Below are positions 41,656 through 52,050 of a stretch of 64,000 nucleotides of DNA, one piece after another. A program made the position numbers and the translations under genes. Every line of letters begins with the position of its first letter. The stretch's first letter is position 1. The DNA is from Pseudomonas putida (GTDB lineage: Bacteria > Pseudomonadota > Gammaproteobacteria > Pseudomonadales > Pseudomonadaceae): NCBI GenBank assembly GCA_041879295.1, contig CP047153.1, positions 158,821-222,820 on the forward strand, written 5' to 3'. The notes below the pieces were generated by a model. The model saw only the letters and a program-made list of their open reading frames with translations. It made no database searches and had not been told where the DNA came from.

Positions 41656-42065
41656 TGCGGGTCGTGTTGGATACCAACATCCTGTTCAGCGCACTGATCT
41701 CGCCGCATGGCGCGCCCGATGCGATCTACCGTGCCTGGCGGGCGGCGCGTTTCGAGGTAGTGACCTCGCGGATGCAGCTCGATGAAATCCGCCGAGCCAG
41801 CCGCTACCCCAAGCTCCAGGCCATCCTTCAGCCCGCCAAAGTGGGAGCCATGATCAATAACCTGCAACGGGCTGTGGTACTGGAGCGTCTGACCATCGAG
41901 GTCGAAGCCGATGATCCGGATGACTCGTTTCTGCTGGCCATGGCCCTGGCAGGCGATGCGGACTACCTGGTGACCGGTGATCGCCGCGCCGGCCTGCTGC
42001 AACGCGGGCACATCGAACGCACGCGGATTGTCACGCCCGCCGTGTTCTGCGCCGAGGTGCTGTGA
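41655..42065 (+). CDS. PIN-domain toxin (ribonuclease)
   Basis: A 136-residue PIN_3/COG1569-type protein. The acidic metal-binding residues are visible: D in VVLDTNILFSAL, E in MQLDEIRRA, D/D in EADDPDDSFLLAMA and D in ADYLVTGDRRA. PIN toxins cleave RNA and are neutralised by the adjacent antitoxin. Translation is coupled to the antitoxin (1-bp ATGA overlap) and tnpA starts 3 bp after it, so all three are probably one transcript. Confidence 0.88.
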   Translation: MRVVLDTNILFSALISPHGAPDAIYRAWRAARFEVVTSRMQLDEIRRASRYPKLQAILQPAKVGAMINNLQRAVVLERLTIEVEADDPDDSFLLAMALAGDADYLVTGDRRAGLLQRGHIERTRIVTPAVFCAEVL

Positions 42066-42068
42066 TCG

Positions 42069-45065
42069 ATGCCGGTCGGTTTTCTGACCCAGGAGCAACG
42101 CGACGGTTTTGGCCGCTATGTCGATGCCCCCAGTCGTGAGGAGCTGGAACGCTACTTCCACCTGAGCGACGACGACCACAAAATCCTCCTACCGCTGCGC
42201 GGCGAGCACAACCGCCTTGGCTACGCCACCCAACTGACCAGCATCCGCTACCTGGGCACTTTTCCCGACGACTTTTCAGCCGTCCCCCAAGAGGTGCTGC
42301 AAGCGCTCAGTCGCCAGTTAGGCATTACCGATCCAACTTGTATCCTGGCCTATGCCGAAACCCGCCAACGTCAACGTCATGCCGCCGAGATTCAGGAGCG
42401 TTACGGCTATCGGGTGTTTGCTGATTCCAGCGTCGGCTTTCGACTTGCCCGCTGGCTGTATGCGCTCTGTTGGACAGGGACAGATCGTCCTGGCGAGTTG
42501 TTCAATCGGGCGACGACCTGGTTGCTGACGCACAAGGTTTTACTGCCCGGCGTCACCGTTCTGGAACGGTTCATCGCCCAACTGCGCAGCCGGGTCGAAG
42601 AACGCCTCTGGCTAACCCTTGGCCGCAGTGTGAGCGAGGCGCAACGGCAGCAGCTACAGGACTTGCTGCTGGTCGCCGAAGGCAACCGCAGTTCCCGGCT
42701 GGATCAACTGCGCTCCGGCCCGGTGATGGTCAGTGGCCCCGCACTGATTCGGGCGCTGCGCCGGCTTGATGACGTGCGCGGCATCGGCATCGCCTTGCCA
42801 GCGGCGGCGCACATCCCGCCCAGCCGTATCGCGGCCCTGGCTCGCTTCGCCAACACCGCCAAGGTCACGGCGATCAACCGGCTGCCGGCGTCGCGGCGGA
42901 TGGCGACACTGGTGGCGTTCGCCCTGTGCCTGGAGGCCACCGCGCACGACGACGCCCTGGAGGTCCTGGAAGCGCTGTTACGCGACCTGTTCAGCAACGC
43001 GGAGAAGGCCGACAAGAAAGCCCGCATGCGCAGCCTGAAAGACCTGGATCGCTCGGCGGCGACGCTCGCCGCCGCGTGCAAGGTCGTGCTGGACAGCTCA
43101 ATCAGCGATGACAACGTGCGCGCCCGGCTGTTCAACGACCTGCCGAGGGCCTCGCTGGAGAAAGCCCTGGAAGATGTCAATGCGCTGATCCGCCCGGTTG
43201 ACGATGTGTATTTTCTCGCCCTGGAGGCGCGCTACCGCAGTGTGCGCCGTTTCCTGCCCGACCTGCTCAAGCACATCCGCTTCGGCTTCAGCCCGGCCGG
43301 CAAAGGCGTGGTCGCCGGCCTGGATTGGTTGCAGCTGAACCTGCCCCGCCGGAAACCGGAGGATGACGCGCCGCAGGAGATCGTGGCCAAGGCTTGGCAG
43401 AAGCACATTACCCGCGAGGATGGCTCCCTCGACATGGGCGCCTATGTGTTCTGCACGCTCGATGCGCTGCGCACGGCCCTGCGCCGGCGCGACGTGTTCG
43501 TCTCGCCCAGTTGGCGCTATGCCGACCCGCGTCTCGGCCTGCTCGACGGTGCCGAATGGCTGGCGGCGCGGCCGATCATCTGCCGCTCGCTGGGCCTGAC
43601 CATTGACGCCGGCACCACCTTGGATGCGCTGAGCGCCGAGTTGGATGCGACCTGGCAGGCGGTCGCGGCCCGCCTACCCGACAACCCCGCGATCCAGCTG
43701 AGCGAGAACGCCGAGGGCAAGACCGAGCTCTCGCTCGGCACACTGGACAAGCTGGAGGAGCCGAACTCGCTGCTGCAACTGCGAGCAGCCGTGGCTGATC
43801 TGATGCCGCGTGTCGATCTGCCGGAAATCCTCTTGGAAATCGCCGCTCGCACCGGCTTCGCCGAGGCCTTCACCCATGTGTCCGAGCGCAATGCGCGGGC
43901 CGACAACCTGGTCACCAGCCTCTGCGCGGTGCTGCTGGGTGGGGCCTGCAACACCGGCCTGGAGCCGCTGATCCGCACCGACAATCAGGCGCTACGCCGC
44001 GACCGGCTGTCCTGGGTCAGCCAGAACTATATCCGTGACGACACGCTGTCAGTGGCAAACGCCATTCTGGTGGGGGCGCAGAGCCAACTGGAGCTGGCCC
44101 AGGTCTGGGGCGGCGGCGAGGTCGCCTCCGCCGATGGCATGCGCTTCGTGGTACCGGTGCGCACCGTGCATGCTGGCCCCAACCCGAAGTATTTCGGCAC
44201 CGGCCGGGGCGTCACCTGGTACAACTTGATTTCCGATCAGTTCTCCGGCCTCAACGCCATCACCGTGCCCGGCACCCTGCGCGACAGCCTGGTGCTGCTG
44301 GCCGTGGTGCTGGAACAGCAGACCGAGTTGCAGCCGACGCAGATCATGACCGACACCGGGGCCTACAGCGATGTGGTGTTTGGGCTGTTCCGCCTGCTCG
44401 GCTACCACTTCAGCCCGCGCCTGGCCGACGTCGGCGGTACCCGTTTCTGGCGCACGCGCCCGGAGGCGGATTACGGCAAACTCAACGGCCTGGCCCGGCA
44501 GTCGGTCAAGCTCGATCTGATCGCCGAGCACTGGGACGACCTGCTACGCCTGGCCGGCTCGCTCAAGCTCGGCCGAGTGCCGGCCACCGGCATCATGCGC
44601 ACCCTGCAAACAGGGGATCGTCCCACCCGCCTGGCCCAGGCGCTGGCTGAGTTCGGTCGCATCGAGAAGACCTTGCACACCCTGACCTACATCGACGACG
44701 AGTCCAAGCGCCGCGCCACCCTGACCCAGCTGAACCGGGGCGAAGGCCGCCACAGCCTGGCCCGCGCCGTGTTCCACGGCAAACGCGGCGAGCTGCGCCA
44801 GCGCTACCGCGAAGGCCAGGAGGACCAGCTCGGCGCCCTCGGCCTGGTGGTGAACATCATCGTGCTGTGGAACACCCTCTACATGACGGCGGCCGTAGAA
44901 CGGCTCAGGCAGCACGGCTACCCGGTGCTGGAGGAGGATGTCGCGCGGCTCTCGCCACTGATCCACGAGCACATCAACATGCTGGGCCGTTACTCCTTCG
45001 CGGTGCCGGAAGAGGTTACCCGCGGCGAACTGCGGCCGCTGCGCAATCCGGACGACGACCAGTAG
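42069..45065 (+). CDS. tnpA: Tn3-family transposase TnpA
   Basis: A full-length 998-residue DDE transposase. It begins MPVGFLTQEQRDGFGRYV (DUF4158 N-terminal DNA-binding region). The C-terminal catalytic part includes HAGPNPKYFGTGRGVTWYN, IMTDTGAYSDVVFGLF (catalytic Asp) and LARAVFHGKRGELRQRYREG with NTLYMTAAVERLR near the end. It binds the 38-bp ends and makes replicative cointegrates. The N-terminus is closer to the Tn3/Tn5044-type than to Tn21-type transposases (judged from memory). It converges on the mer operon. Confidence 0.97.
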   Translation: MPVGFLTQEQRDGFGRYVDAPSREELERYFHLSDDDHKILLPLRGEHNRLGYATQLTSIRYLGTFPDDFSAVPQEVLQALSRQLGITDPTCILAYAETRQRQRHAAEIQERYGYRVFADSSVGFRLARWLYALCWTGTDRPGELFNRATTWLLTHKVLLPGVTVLERFIAQLRSRVEERLWLTLGRSVSEAQRQQLQDLLLVAEGNRSSRLDQLRSGPVMVSGPALIRALRRLDDVRGIGIALPAAAHIPPSRIAALARFANTAKVTAINRLPASRRMATLVAFALCLEATAHDDALEVLEALLRDLFSNAEKADKKARMRSLKDLDRSAATLAAACKVVLDSSISDDNVRARLFNDLPRASLEKALEDVNALIRPVDDVYFLALEARYRSVRRFLPDLLKHIRFGFSPAGKGVVAGLDWLQLNLPRRKPEDDAPQEIVAKAWQKHITREDGSLDMGAYVFCTLDALRTALRRRDVFVSPSWRYADPRLGLLDGAEWLAARPIICRSLGLTIDAGTTLDALSAELDATWQAVAARLPDNPAIQLSENAEGKTELSLGTLDKLEEPNSLLQLRAAVADLMPRVDLPEILLEIAARTGFAEAFTHVSERNARADNLVTSLCAVLLGGACNTGLEPLIRTDNQALRRDRLSWVSQNYIRDDTLSVANAILVGAQSQLELAQVWGGGEVASADGMRFVVPVRTVHAGPNPKYFGTGRGVTWYNLISDQFSGLNAITVPGTLRDSLVLLAVVLEQQTELQPTQIMTDTGAYSDVVFGLFRLLGYHFSPRLADVGGTRFWRTRPEADYGKLNGLARQSVKLDLIAEHWDDLLRLAGSLKLGRVPATGIMRTLQTGDRPTRLAQALAEFGRIEKTLHTLTYIDDESKRRATLTQLNRGEGRHSLARAVFHGKRGELRQRYREGQEDQLGALGLVVNIIVLWNTLYMTAAVERLRQHGYPVLEEDVARLSPLIHEHINMLGRYSFAVPEEVTRGELRPLRNPDDDQ

Positions 45066-45202
45066 GTGTAACGGCCTGGGTTCGAAATCGGCCGGGCACC
45101 GCACTCGATGCCACTTCCAGCTCAGACGGATTGCGACTGACGGAGTCCTCGGGCTCACGCTTTCTGCGACCAGCAAGAGCCACTTTTCCGGTGCAGCGCG
45201 AA

Positions 45203-45415
45203 TTAGCCGTCCTGACGGGTACTGACCTTTTGTGTGCAGGGGTGATCAGGCTCGGATGCCGCCCTCTTATCTGCTCGCGACATGAAACGCTGATAGCACT
45301 CCAGGCCACAGAAGTGCACGACATACTCGGAACCTTCCGGCGTCAGTGCGGCGTCAAGGGGAATGTCCTTGCAGCATTCGCAGCAGCTGATGGTGGAGGT
45401 GTTGTTTGTGTTCAT
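45203..45415 (-). CDS. DUF3330-type small Cys-rich protein (last gene of mer operon)
   Basis: A 70-residue protein starting at the ATG after GGAGG; an upstream in-frame ATG at 45439 is less likely. It has [18 protein letters not shown] and [13 protein letters not shown], i.e. clustered C-C-x-x-C-C and C-x-x-x-C pairs that could form a small metal-binding site. This family is common at the distal end of mer operons in Pseudomonas transposons. Function unknown; metal (mercury or zinc) binding is inferred from the cysteines. Confidence 0.75.
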   Translation of the reverse strand: MNTNNTSTISCCECCKDIPLDAALTPEGSEYVVHFCGLECYQRFMSRADKRAASEPDHPCTQKVSTRQDG

Positions 45416-45538
45416 GATGGGGGTTCCTCCATCGTCCAAGAAAACCTAGCAACGCTTTCCCCCCGTGACTGAGCGCCGATCGACCTGCAGCCTCCCTGCC
45501 CAACTCGGCAGTGGTGGTCGCGCCGTGCTCCGAGCGGG

Positions 45539-45775
45539 TCACGGTCGCTTCCGAAAGGCCTGCAATGCCGCTCGCAGGAAGAGGATGAAGAAAACCGCCA
45601 GCACGAGCGTCGCGAGGCTCCACTGCTCGCTGACGAACGCGCCGGCCGCTGTCCCCGAAAGCAGCAATGCCAGCACCGGCAGATGGCAAGGGCAGGTGAG
45701 CGCGGCGAGCACGCCCCAGGTGTAAGCACGCCAGCGGAAGACCTTGCTTGACTCAACGTGATCGGCGTTACGCAT
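45539..45775 (-). CDS. merE: Mercury transport protein MerE
   Basis: A 78-residue inner-membrane protein with two membrane segments. The first includes the Cys pair motif [16 protein letters not shown] that binds Hg(II); the second is [18 protein letters not shown]. Length and motif match MerE (78 residues), a broad mercury/methylmercury transporter. Its start overlaps the end of merD by 8 bp. About 100 bp separate it from the DUF3330 gene. Confidence 0.95.
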   Translation of the reverse strand: MRNADHVESSKVFRWRAYTWGVLAALTCPCHLPVLALLLSGTAAGAFVSEQWSLATLVLAVFFILFLRAALQAFRKRP

Positions 45776-46130
45776 AGGCAGAACCTTCGCCGGCGCAATG
45801 AGTCAGCCCGGCCAGCTGGGTTGCCACTGCGGCTAAGGCCGCCTGCCGTGCCGTGACTAGCCGGAGCAGGCACTCGACGCAGCCGATCAAGTCGGCGCCA
45901 TCGTCCGCATCGAGCGCCCGGCAGAGCCGTGCCAATTCGTCGAGCCCGATACCAGACTCGAAGGCGGCGCGCACGAAGCGCAGACGCGCCAGGGACCGCT
46001 CATCGAAAATGCCGTAACCGCTCTCCGTGCGCCGCGCGGGGTGCAGCAAGCCACGCAGCACATAGTCGCGCACCACATGCACGCTGACGCCCGCGTCCTC
46101 GGCCAGTCTGGATATGGTGTAGGCATTCAT
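45768..46130 (-). CDS. merD: Mercury resistance co-regulator MerD
   Basis: A 120-residue MerR-family protein. It has an N-terminal winged helix ([25 protein letters not shown]) and Cys residues in the C-terminal half ([11 protein letters not shown]) spaced differently from MerR. MerD binds the mer operator and helps switch the operon off after mercury is removed. The ATG at 46130 overlaps the stop of the preceding membrane orf; a longer GTG/ATG-initiated frame from 46157 lies inside that orf. Confidence 0.94.
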   Translation of the reverse strand: MNAYTISRLAEDAGVSVHVVRDYVLRGLLHPARRTESGYGIFDERSLARLRFVRAAFESGIGLDELARLCRALDADDGADLIGCVECLLRLVTARQAALAAVATQLAGLTHCAGEGSAYA

Positions 46131-46546
46131 CACCGACACTCCCGGTCTTCCCCGCAAACTAGGGCGCTCAGATATTTCCTTCCGGCTAGGCGTTCAGGTA
46201 GCCAGATGAGCAATGGCGTAACCCCTAGTGCCAGGAGCAACCACAGCCGGGAGTGATACTCGCCGTTTGGGGCAAACCCATAAGCCAGCAGCGCACCCAG
46301 CGCGAGCATCAGGAAATACGGCCCGGTGATGTAGCAGTGAAGGCGGCGACAGCGCGCGGCGTTGACCAGGCAGGCGCCGCCCATCACGAGTAGCGCGGCG
46401 CTCGCTGCCAGGAACAACGCAGGGCGTCGATCCGCCAGAACAAGCGCTATGGTCGCCACGACGGCAGGCAGCCCCCATAAGCTGATTACCTGCCAGGTCT
46501 TGCGCAGGCTGTCGCGACTGCCGAGATCGCTTGCCGTGTCGTTCAT
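46130..46546 (-). CDS. Integral membrane protein between merA and merD
   Basis: A 138-residue protein with about four membrane segments ([68 protein letters not shown]). The central [15 protein letters not shown] has two Cys in a short loop, a motif recalled from a family of small membrane proteins. It ends at merD by a 1-bp overlap and starts 20 bp after merA, so it is expressed with the operon. A role in mercury handling is plausible from the cysteines and location but unproven. Confidence 0.7.
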   Translation of the reverse strand: MNDTASDLGSRDSLRKTWQVISLWGLPAVVATIALVLADRRPALFLAASAALLVMGGACLVNAARCRRLHCYITGPYFLMLALGALLAYGFAPNGEYHSRLWLLLALGVTPLLIWLPERLAGRKYLSALVCGEDRECR

Positions 46547-46566
46547 GCTTCAACCTCGCGCGCTCA

Positions 46567-48261
<1,695 letters not shown>

Positions 48262-48693
48262 TCATTTTGGCGGAGTCGGACAGGACGTCGGGGAGCAACG
48301 GCGGTGGGCGGGCGACACGAGATCCCAGATGGACACCCCAAACATGAGGGCCAGGCCGATATAGAGCAGCCAGCCGCTCCGCCAGCCGTGAGCCAGCATC
48401 AAATACACCGCTATCAGCACCAGGGCCGGGCCGATCAGGCCAGGCGCAGCGCGTCGCCACTGCCGGTGACTGAACCCGCCGAGGGCATTGACGAGCAGGG
48501 CCAGCCCGGCAAATAACGGCAGCAGCGTGGTGATGAACAGGCCTTCCCACTGGCTCAGAAAGCCCAGACCGATCGCGGCCCCCAGACCGGCAAGGGCGGG
48601 GAAACACGAGGCACAGCCTATGGCAGAAATCAGCACGCCAACGGACCCGGCTTTGTCACCGATCCGCGTGAACAAATTGAAAGGGTTTGCCAT
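48262..48693 (-). CDS. merC: Mercury transporter MerC
   Basis: A 143-residue inner-membrane protein with four membrane segments. The first has the Hg-binding pair in SAIGCASCFPALAGLG, and the C-terminal SPAHRRCSP segment is typical of Tn21-type MerC. It is too long and has too many membrane segments to be MerF (about 80 residues, two segments). It moves Hg(II) to the cytoplasm for MerA. It sits 12 bp before merA and 12 bp after merP. Confidence 0.95.
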   Translation of the reverse strand: MANPFNLFTRIGDKAGSVGVLISAIGCASCFPALAGLGAAIGLGFLSQWEGLFITTLLPLFAGLALLVNALGGFSHRQWRRAAPGLIGPALVLIAVYLMLAHGWRSGWLLYIGLALMFGVSIWDLVSPAHRRCSPTSCPTPPK

Positions 48694-48705
48694 CGGAATG
48701 CCCGC

Positions 48706-48984
48706 CTACTGCTTGACGCTGGACGGGTAGCCGGCGTCCTCGGTCGCCTTAGTCAGCGCCTGGACATTGGTCTTGGCATCATCGAAGGTGACGATGGCCT
48801 CGCGGTTCTCATAGCTCACCTCGGCCTTGGTCACGCCCTCGACCTTGGTCAGCGCCTTCTTCACCGTGATCGGGCAAGCGGCGCAGGTCATGCCCGGCAC
48901 CGCCAGAGTGACGGTCTGCGTGGCCGCCCAGGCAGGTGCGGCGACTAGGGTGGCGAGGGCGAAGGATGCAAGCAGTTTTTTCAT
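48706..48984 (-). CDS. merP: Periplasmic mercury-binding protein MerP
   Basis: A 92-residue protein with a signal peptide (to about WAA-TQ) and a ferredoxin-like HMA fold carrying the Hg-binding motif GMTCAAC. It passes Hg(II) from the periplasm to MerT or MerC. Canonical size and position after merT. Confidence 0.97.
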   Translation of the reverse strand: MKKLLASFALATLVAAPAWAATQTVTLAVPGMTCAACPITVKKALTKVEGVTKAEVSYENREAIVTFDDAKTNVQALTKATEDAGYPSSVKQ

Positions 48985-48997
48985 GGCGGACTCCTGA

Positions 48998-49351
48998 TCA
49001 GTAGAACAAGGGAAGGATGTAGGGGAAGCCGAGCGCGACCAGCACCAAGGCCGTTACCAGCCCGAACAGCAGCTTGTAGGTGGTGCGTACCTGGGGCACG
49101 GCGCAGACCTCACCCGGTTTGCAGACTTGAGCCGGGCGGAAAATGCGTCGCCAGGCGAAGAACAGCGCGACTAACGCCGCACCGATGAAGAGCGGGCGGT
49201 AAGGTTCCAGCACGGTCAGGTTGCCGATCCAGGCCCCGCTGAATCCCAGTGCGATCAGAACCAGCGGCCCAAGACAGCAAGTCGAGGCGAGAATCGCCGC
49301 AAGCCCCCCGGCGACAAGAGGGGCGCGCCCGTTTGATGGTTCAGACATGCA
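48998..49351 (-). CDS. merT: Mercury transporter MerT
   Basis: A 117-residue inner-membrane protein. The start MSEPSNGRAPLVAGG at 49351 matches family MerT; a frame extending to 49414 would run through the operator. Three membrane segments; the first has the vicinal Cys pair ASTCCLGPL and a cytoplasmic loop carries VCKPGEVCAV. It transports Hg(II) received from MerP. First gene of the mer structural operon. Confidence 0.96.
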   Translation of the reverse strand, partial: CMSEPSNGRAPLVAGGLAAILASTCCLGPLVLIALGFSGAWIGNLTVLEPYRPLFIGAALVALFFAWRRIFRPAQVCKPGEVCAVPQVRTTYKLLFGLVTALVLVALGFPYILPLFY

Positions 49352-49383
49352 TTTCTCCTTTCGAGCATGTGAGCGATGGTTTA

Positions 49384-49414
49384 AGGTTACTTCCGTAGTC
49401 AAGTACGGAGTCAA
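49384..49414 (-). promoter_or_regulatory. mer promoter/operator (PmerT), MerR-controlled
   Basis: On the minus strand: -35 TTGACT, a 19-bp spacer made of the dyad CCGTACTTGACTACGGAAG, and -10 TAACCT. The long 19-bp spacer and dyad are the signature of MerR-activated promoters. The divergent merR starts 6 bp away. Confidence 0.95.
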
Positions 49415-49419
49415 GCAGT

Positions 49420-49839
49420 ATGGAAAACACTGTGGAAAGCCTGACCATCGGCGCCTTCGCCAAGGCGGCCGGGGTCAACGTGGAAACCATCCGGTTCTAT
49501 CAACGCAAGGGGCTGTTGCCCGAACCGGACAAGCCCTACGGCAGCATTCGCCGCTACGGCGAGGCGGACGTGGCCCGGGTGAAATTCGTCAAATCCGCGC
49601 AACGACTGGGCTTCAGCCTCGATGAGGTGGCCGGGCTGTTGCGATTGGATGACGGCGCTCACTGCGACGAAGCGCGCGTGCTCGCCGAGCAGAAGCTCGA
49701 GGATGTGCGGGGGAAACTCGCGGATCTGCGGCGGATCGAGTCGGTGTTGGCGCGGCTGGTTCACGATTGTTGTGCGAGCCACGGGACGGTTTCCTGTCCG
49801 CTGATCGTTTCGCTGCAGGGGGAAAAGGAACTGCGCTGA
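49420..49839 (+). CDS. merR: Mercury-responsive regulator MerR
   Basis: A 139-residue MerR. Winged helix at [21 protein letters not shown], and the three Hg-binding cysteines are in GAHCDEA, HDCCAS and VSCPL contexts as in Tn21/Tn501 MerR. It represses and, with Hg(II), activates the divergent merT promoter by untwisting the 19-bp spacer, and it could act on a second similar operator at 50246-50276. Confidence 0.97.
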   Translation: MENTVESLTIGAFAKAAGVNVETIRFYQRKGLLPEPDKPYGSIRRYGEADVARVKFVKSAQRLGFSLDEVAGLLRLDDGAHCDEARVLAEQKLEDVRGKLADLRRIESVLARLVHDCCASHGTVSCPLIVSLQGEKELR

Positions 49840-49907
49840 CTCCGCGCGTTAACCGAGGATTTCCCGATGCGTGAGGCACCTCCGGGGTCGGCTTGCGCTT
49901 GGCAAAA

Positions 49908-49932
49908 CAGCGGCGCTCATTGAGCGCCGCTG
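49908..49932. terminator. Symmetrical hairpin between convergent merR and small gene
   Basis: CAGCGGCGCT/AGCGCCGCTG with a CATTG loop; AAAA lies on the left side. Probably a shared terminator. Confidence 0.6.
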
Positions 49933-49991
49933 AATGGCCAAAGGAGCACTTGCATAGGCCACAGGTTAGTACTGCATCAGCAGCTCATGTT

Positions 49992-50210
49992 CTACTTTGC
50001 AGGCGGACAGCCGGGCTGCGCCTCGACCCGGCCAGCCGCCGTGGCCCCCAGTTGCTCAATCTTCTTGGCGGTTTCCGCCACCAAGGCCGCCTCAGCCTTG
50101 TCGCGCATAGCGGCGATTCGCTCGATTGAACGGTCGCTCCCGCTCTCGGCCCATACGGTGGATGACAGCAGAGTCGCACCAACTATCAGCAGTAGTCTTA
50201 GGTATTTCAT
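49992..50210 (-). CDS. Small periplasmic protein behind a second mer-type promoter
   Basis: A 72-residue protein. A signal peptide (LRLLLIVGATLLSSTVWA-ES) leaves a ~50-residue charged, helical mature part (SIERIAAMRDKAEAALVAETAKK) ending in a single-Cys tail (AQPGCPPAK). A strong GGAGG precedes the ATG at 50210. No family is recognised. A MerR-type promoter lies 36 bp upstream, so mercury probably induces it. It may be a mercury scavenger or envelope-stress helper; that is inference. Confidence 0.7.
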   Translation of the reverse strand: MKYLRLLLIVGATLLSSTVWAESGSDRSIERIAAMRDKAEAALVAETAKKIEQLGATAAGRVEAQPGCPPAK

Positions 50211-50245
50211 AACAGCCTCCTCTCGGGTTTTCTACCCACGAGCCG

Positions 50246-50276
50246 ACTCTATCTCCGTAGTTAAGTACGGAATCAA
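50246..50276 (-). promoter_or_regulatory. Second MerR-type promoter/operator
   Basis: Minus strand: -35 TTGATT, a 19-bp spacer CCGTACTTAACTACGGAGA containing the same CCGTACTT..ACTACGGA dyad as PmerT, and -10 TAGAGT. It is 53 bp from the right inverted repeat and faces the 72-residue gene. Confidence 0.85.
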
Positions 50277-50329
50277 GGAGAGATGGAGATGAAGGTCCTG
50301 GATTATGGCGCTGAGAGGAAATGGCAGGG

Positions 50330-50367
50330 CTTAAGTGCACTTTCTGTTCCGTTGCTCCCCAAACCCC
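50330..50367. repeat. Right terminal inverted repeat
   Basis: Reverse complement of the left 38-bp end apart from one base; ends ...CTCCCCAAACCCC. Confidence 0.96.
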
Positions 50368-50372
50368 TATTA
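50368..50372. repeat. Target-site duplication TATTA (right copy)
   Basis: Matches 40243-40247. Confidence 0.95.
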
Positions 50373-50620
50373 TGCTTATGTGTCATGCGCAGACGATGTA
50401 CGCAACCATGTGTCATGCGATCGGCGTTTCTAAATTTCGACAATGCTCAGGCCGATCTGACATTGAATCAAGTGCGGTACATGAAGAGGCCAAGCAATCT
50501 CAACCGGGCCGTGGGCAGGGGTAGCGGATTGGTACGAGATGGCCTGTTGGGTCCGCATTGTCGCAGTCATGCTGGAAAGGAAGTCCTCACCATCCAGCAT
50601 CCGATAGCAAGGTGAATGGG

Positions 50621-51805
50621 ATGAAAAAAGGAAAACAACGGGTGCTAACTCTGGCGGGGTTATTGGCCGTAGCCGTTGGTGCTTTAGCCGACCCGCACTC
50701 GGAAGGTACCGAACTTGGAAAATCAACTTTAGGTAAACTCTCCTCTAATGTGACTTCAGCTAACGCTAAATCGATGCCTTTTTACACTGACACACCATCG
50801 CAATCCTCTCAATTTGGCAGCAGCTCACTTTTCACTGTTGGTACAAGCCGCATCAATAGTTGTAAAACTGAAGCTGACGGCCCTGATGCGATCGCGAATC
50901 AAGAGTGTGATGCAGTAAACTTCCTAGCAAAGAACCCATATGAACGCGTTAAAGTTGATGTCGACGAAAATGATCCGATAATCAGTGGCATTGGCGAAAT
51001 CATCAATAATGCAAAACCCGATGAGATCACTGAGAGCTGCGGCACGAAGACGACTACTACGCCAGACATTTACTCAACAGAAGTGTGCAACGAGTACAAC
51101 CTCAGCGATCAAAAAATCTGTTCAATGGGCCAGGTTGTGGACGTTGACACAAAGGCCAACTTCCAATGCAATGTCACCCAGAACGCACTAGAAACGGTAT
51201 CGTGCGACAAGTACCTTGTGCTGTCCTGCCAACCCCCAATCGCAGGCTGCACAGGATCAGGCATCGCCGTAAACTCCGCAACGATCAGTAATGGCGCCTA
51301 TCAGTTTACTCTGGTCGGCTCTGCCCTGACGATCGTCAATAACGTCACGGCCATCAATGAAGTGACAGAAGCAGACTTTAACTTTTCCATCGCAGGGCTT
51401 GACCGTGTCGATGAGTTCTTCATCAACGCCATACATTCCGACAACTATGTAGGCATTGCAGTCAATGGCATCTTTATTGGTGTACACGGCCGTGCATTTG
51501 GAGGCTGGAACGCGAATGCCACTAAGCTGGTTCAAGACACCAATTACAGCCCTCCTCATGCTCGGTGGAGTGACAATCCCGCCGACCACTACAAAGCAGA
51601 GACTGGCAATAATCTCAAAACAAGCGAGCATATCGACTTGATTCCATATTTGCGAGAAGGCTCGAACGTTATAAATATTAAAGTTCTCAATGGTAAAGGC
51701 CCAGGCTATGGGATGGTTTATATCACAGCGCACCAACAGTGCCCTCCAGAATGCGAGGAAACTTGGGTTGATCAGTGCTCATCGTATGAACAACGTTCGC
51801 TATAA
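50621..51805 (+). CDS. TraN N-terminal/tip subunit paralogue (solitary)
   Basis: A 394-residue secreted protein with the ATG after AAGGTGAATGGG. Following the signal peptide, residues ~24-208 are about 85% identical, without gaps, to the same region of the protein at 52464, including FLAKNPYERVKVDVDENDPI and YSTEVCNEYN. After ~210 the two differ completely in sequence though not in type: this one has VDEFFINAIHSDNYVGIAVNG and HIDLIPYLREGSNVINIKVL, resembling galactose-binding-like beta sandwiches. It ends with CEETWVDQCSS, matching the point where F TraN continues into its Cys-rich C-terminal half. No C-terminal subunit gene follows it. The transposon lies 250 bp upstream. Confidence 0.8.
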   Translation: MKKGKQRVLTLAGLLAVAVGALADPHSEGTELGKSTLGKLSSNVTSANAKSMPFYTDTPSQSSQFGSSSLFTVGTSRINSCKTEADGPDAIANQECDAVNFLAKNPYERVKVDVDENDPIISGIGEIINNAKPDEITESCGTKTTTTPDIYSTEVCNEYNLSDQKICSMGQVVDVDTKANFQCNVTQNALETVSCDKYLVLSCQPPIAGCTGSGIAVNSATISNGAYQFTLVGSALTIVNNVTAINEVTEADFNFSIAGLDRVDEFFINAIHSDNYVGIAVNGIFIGVHGRAFGGWNANATKLVQDTNYSPPHARWSDNPADHYKAETGNNLKTSEHIDLIPYLREGSNVINIKVLNGKGPGYGMVYITAHQQCPPECEETWVDQCSSYEQRSL

Positions 51806-51871
51806 ACCCTCACCACTGAACTACCCCGCGTATCAGCGCATGTAACCCGACCAAACGTATGCTTATGAATC

Positions 51872-51908
51872 AGAAGCCCGCAGATCATCTGAACTGAGGG
51901 CTTCTTTG
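51872..51908 (+). terminator. Probable intrinsic terminator
   Basis: AGAAGCCC/GGGCTTCT stem with an inner CAGAT/ATCTG helix and a short TTTG tail, after the solitary TraN-like gene. Confidence 0.65.
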
Positions 51909-52023
51909 AGCGTAACCGGCGCCAGATCACTTGCGGATACGTTCCCGATGGCTAGTGGCGTTCAGCCGGCATCCAATCTGCCAGATTGATTTCGATACCA
52001 AAGTGCCTTACATTTACGTGTAA

Positions 52024-52038
52024 AATACTGTCAGTATC
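52024..52038. promoter_or_regulatory. Palindrome AATACT-GTC-AGTATC (putative operator)
   Basis: A near-perfect 6-3-6 inverted repeat, 12 bp before the ATG of the gene at 52051 and overlapping a TAAAAT -10-like box. Same motif as at 1874 and 40232. Confidence 0.55.
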
Positions 52039-52050
52039 CGGGAAGCCGAA

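Noticed and set aside
41416..42065. RHH/PIN pair considered as a plasmid addiction module
   Set aside because: It sits between res and tnpA inside the transposon and abuts tnpA, so it belongs to the transposition module rather than to the plasmid backbone, although it could still add stability.
48262..48693. First thought to be merF
   Set aside because: Four membrane segments, 143 residues and the SPAHRRC tail match MerC, not the ~80-residue MerF.
50283..50615. Frame crossing the right transposon end next to the second mer operator
   Set aside because: It starts in the position merR would occupy but shows no MerR similarity and runs through the inverted repeat into flanking DNA; probably non-coding.
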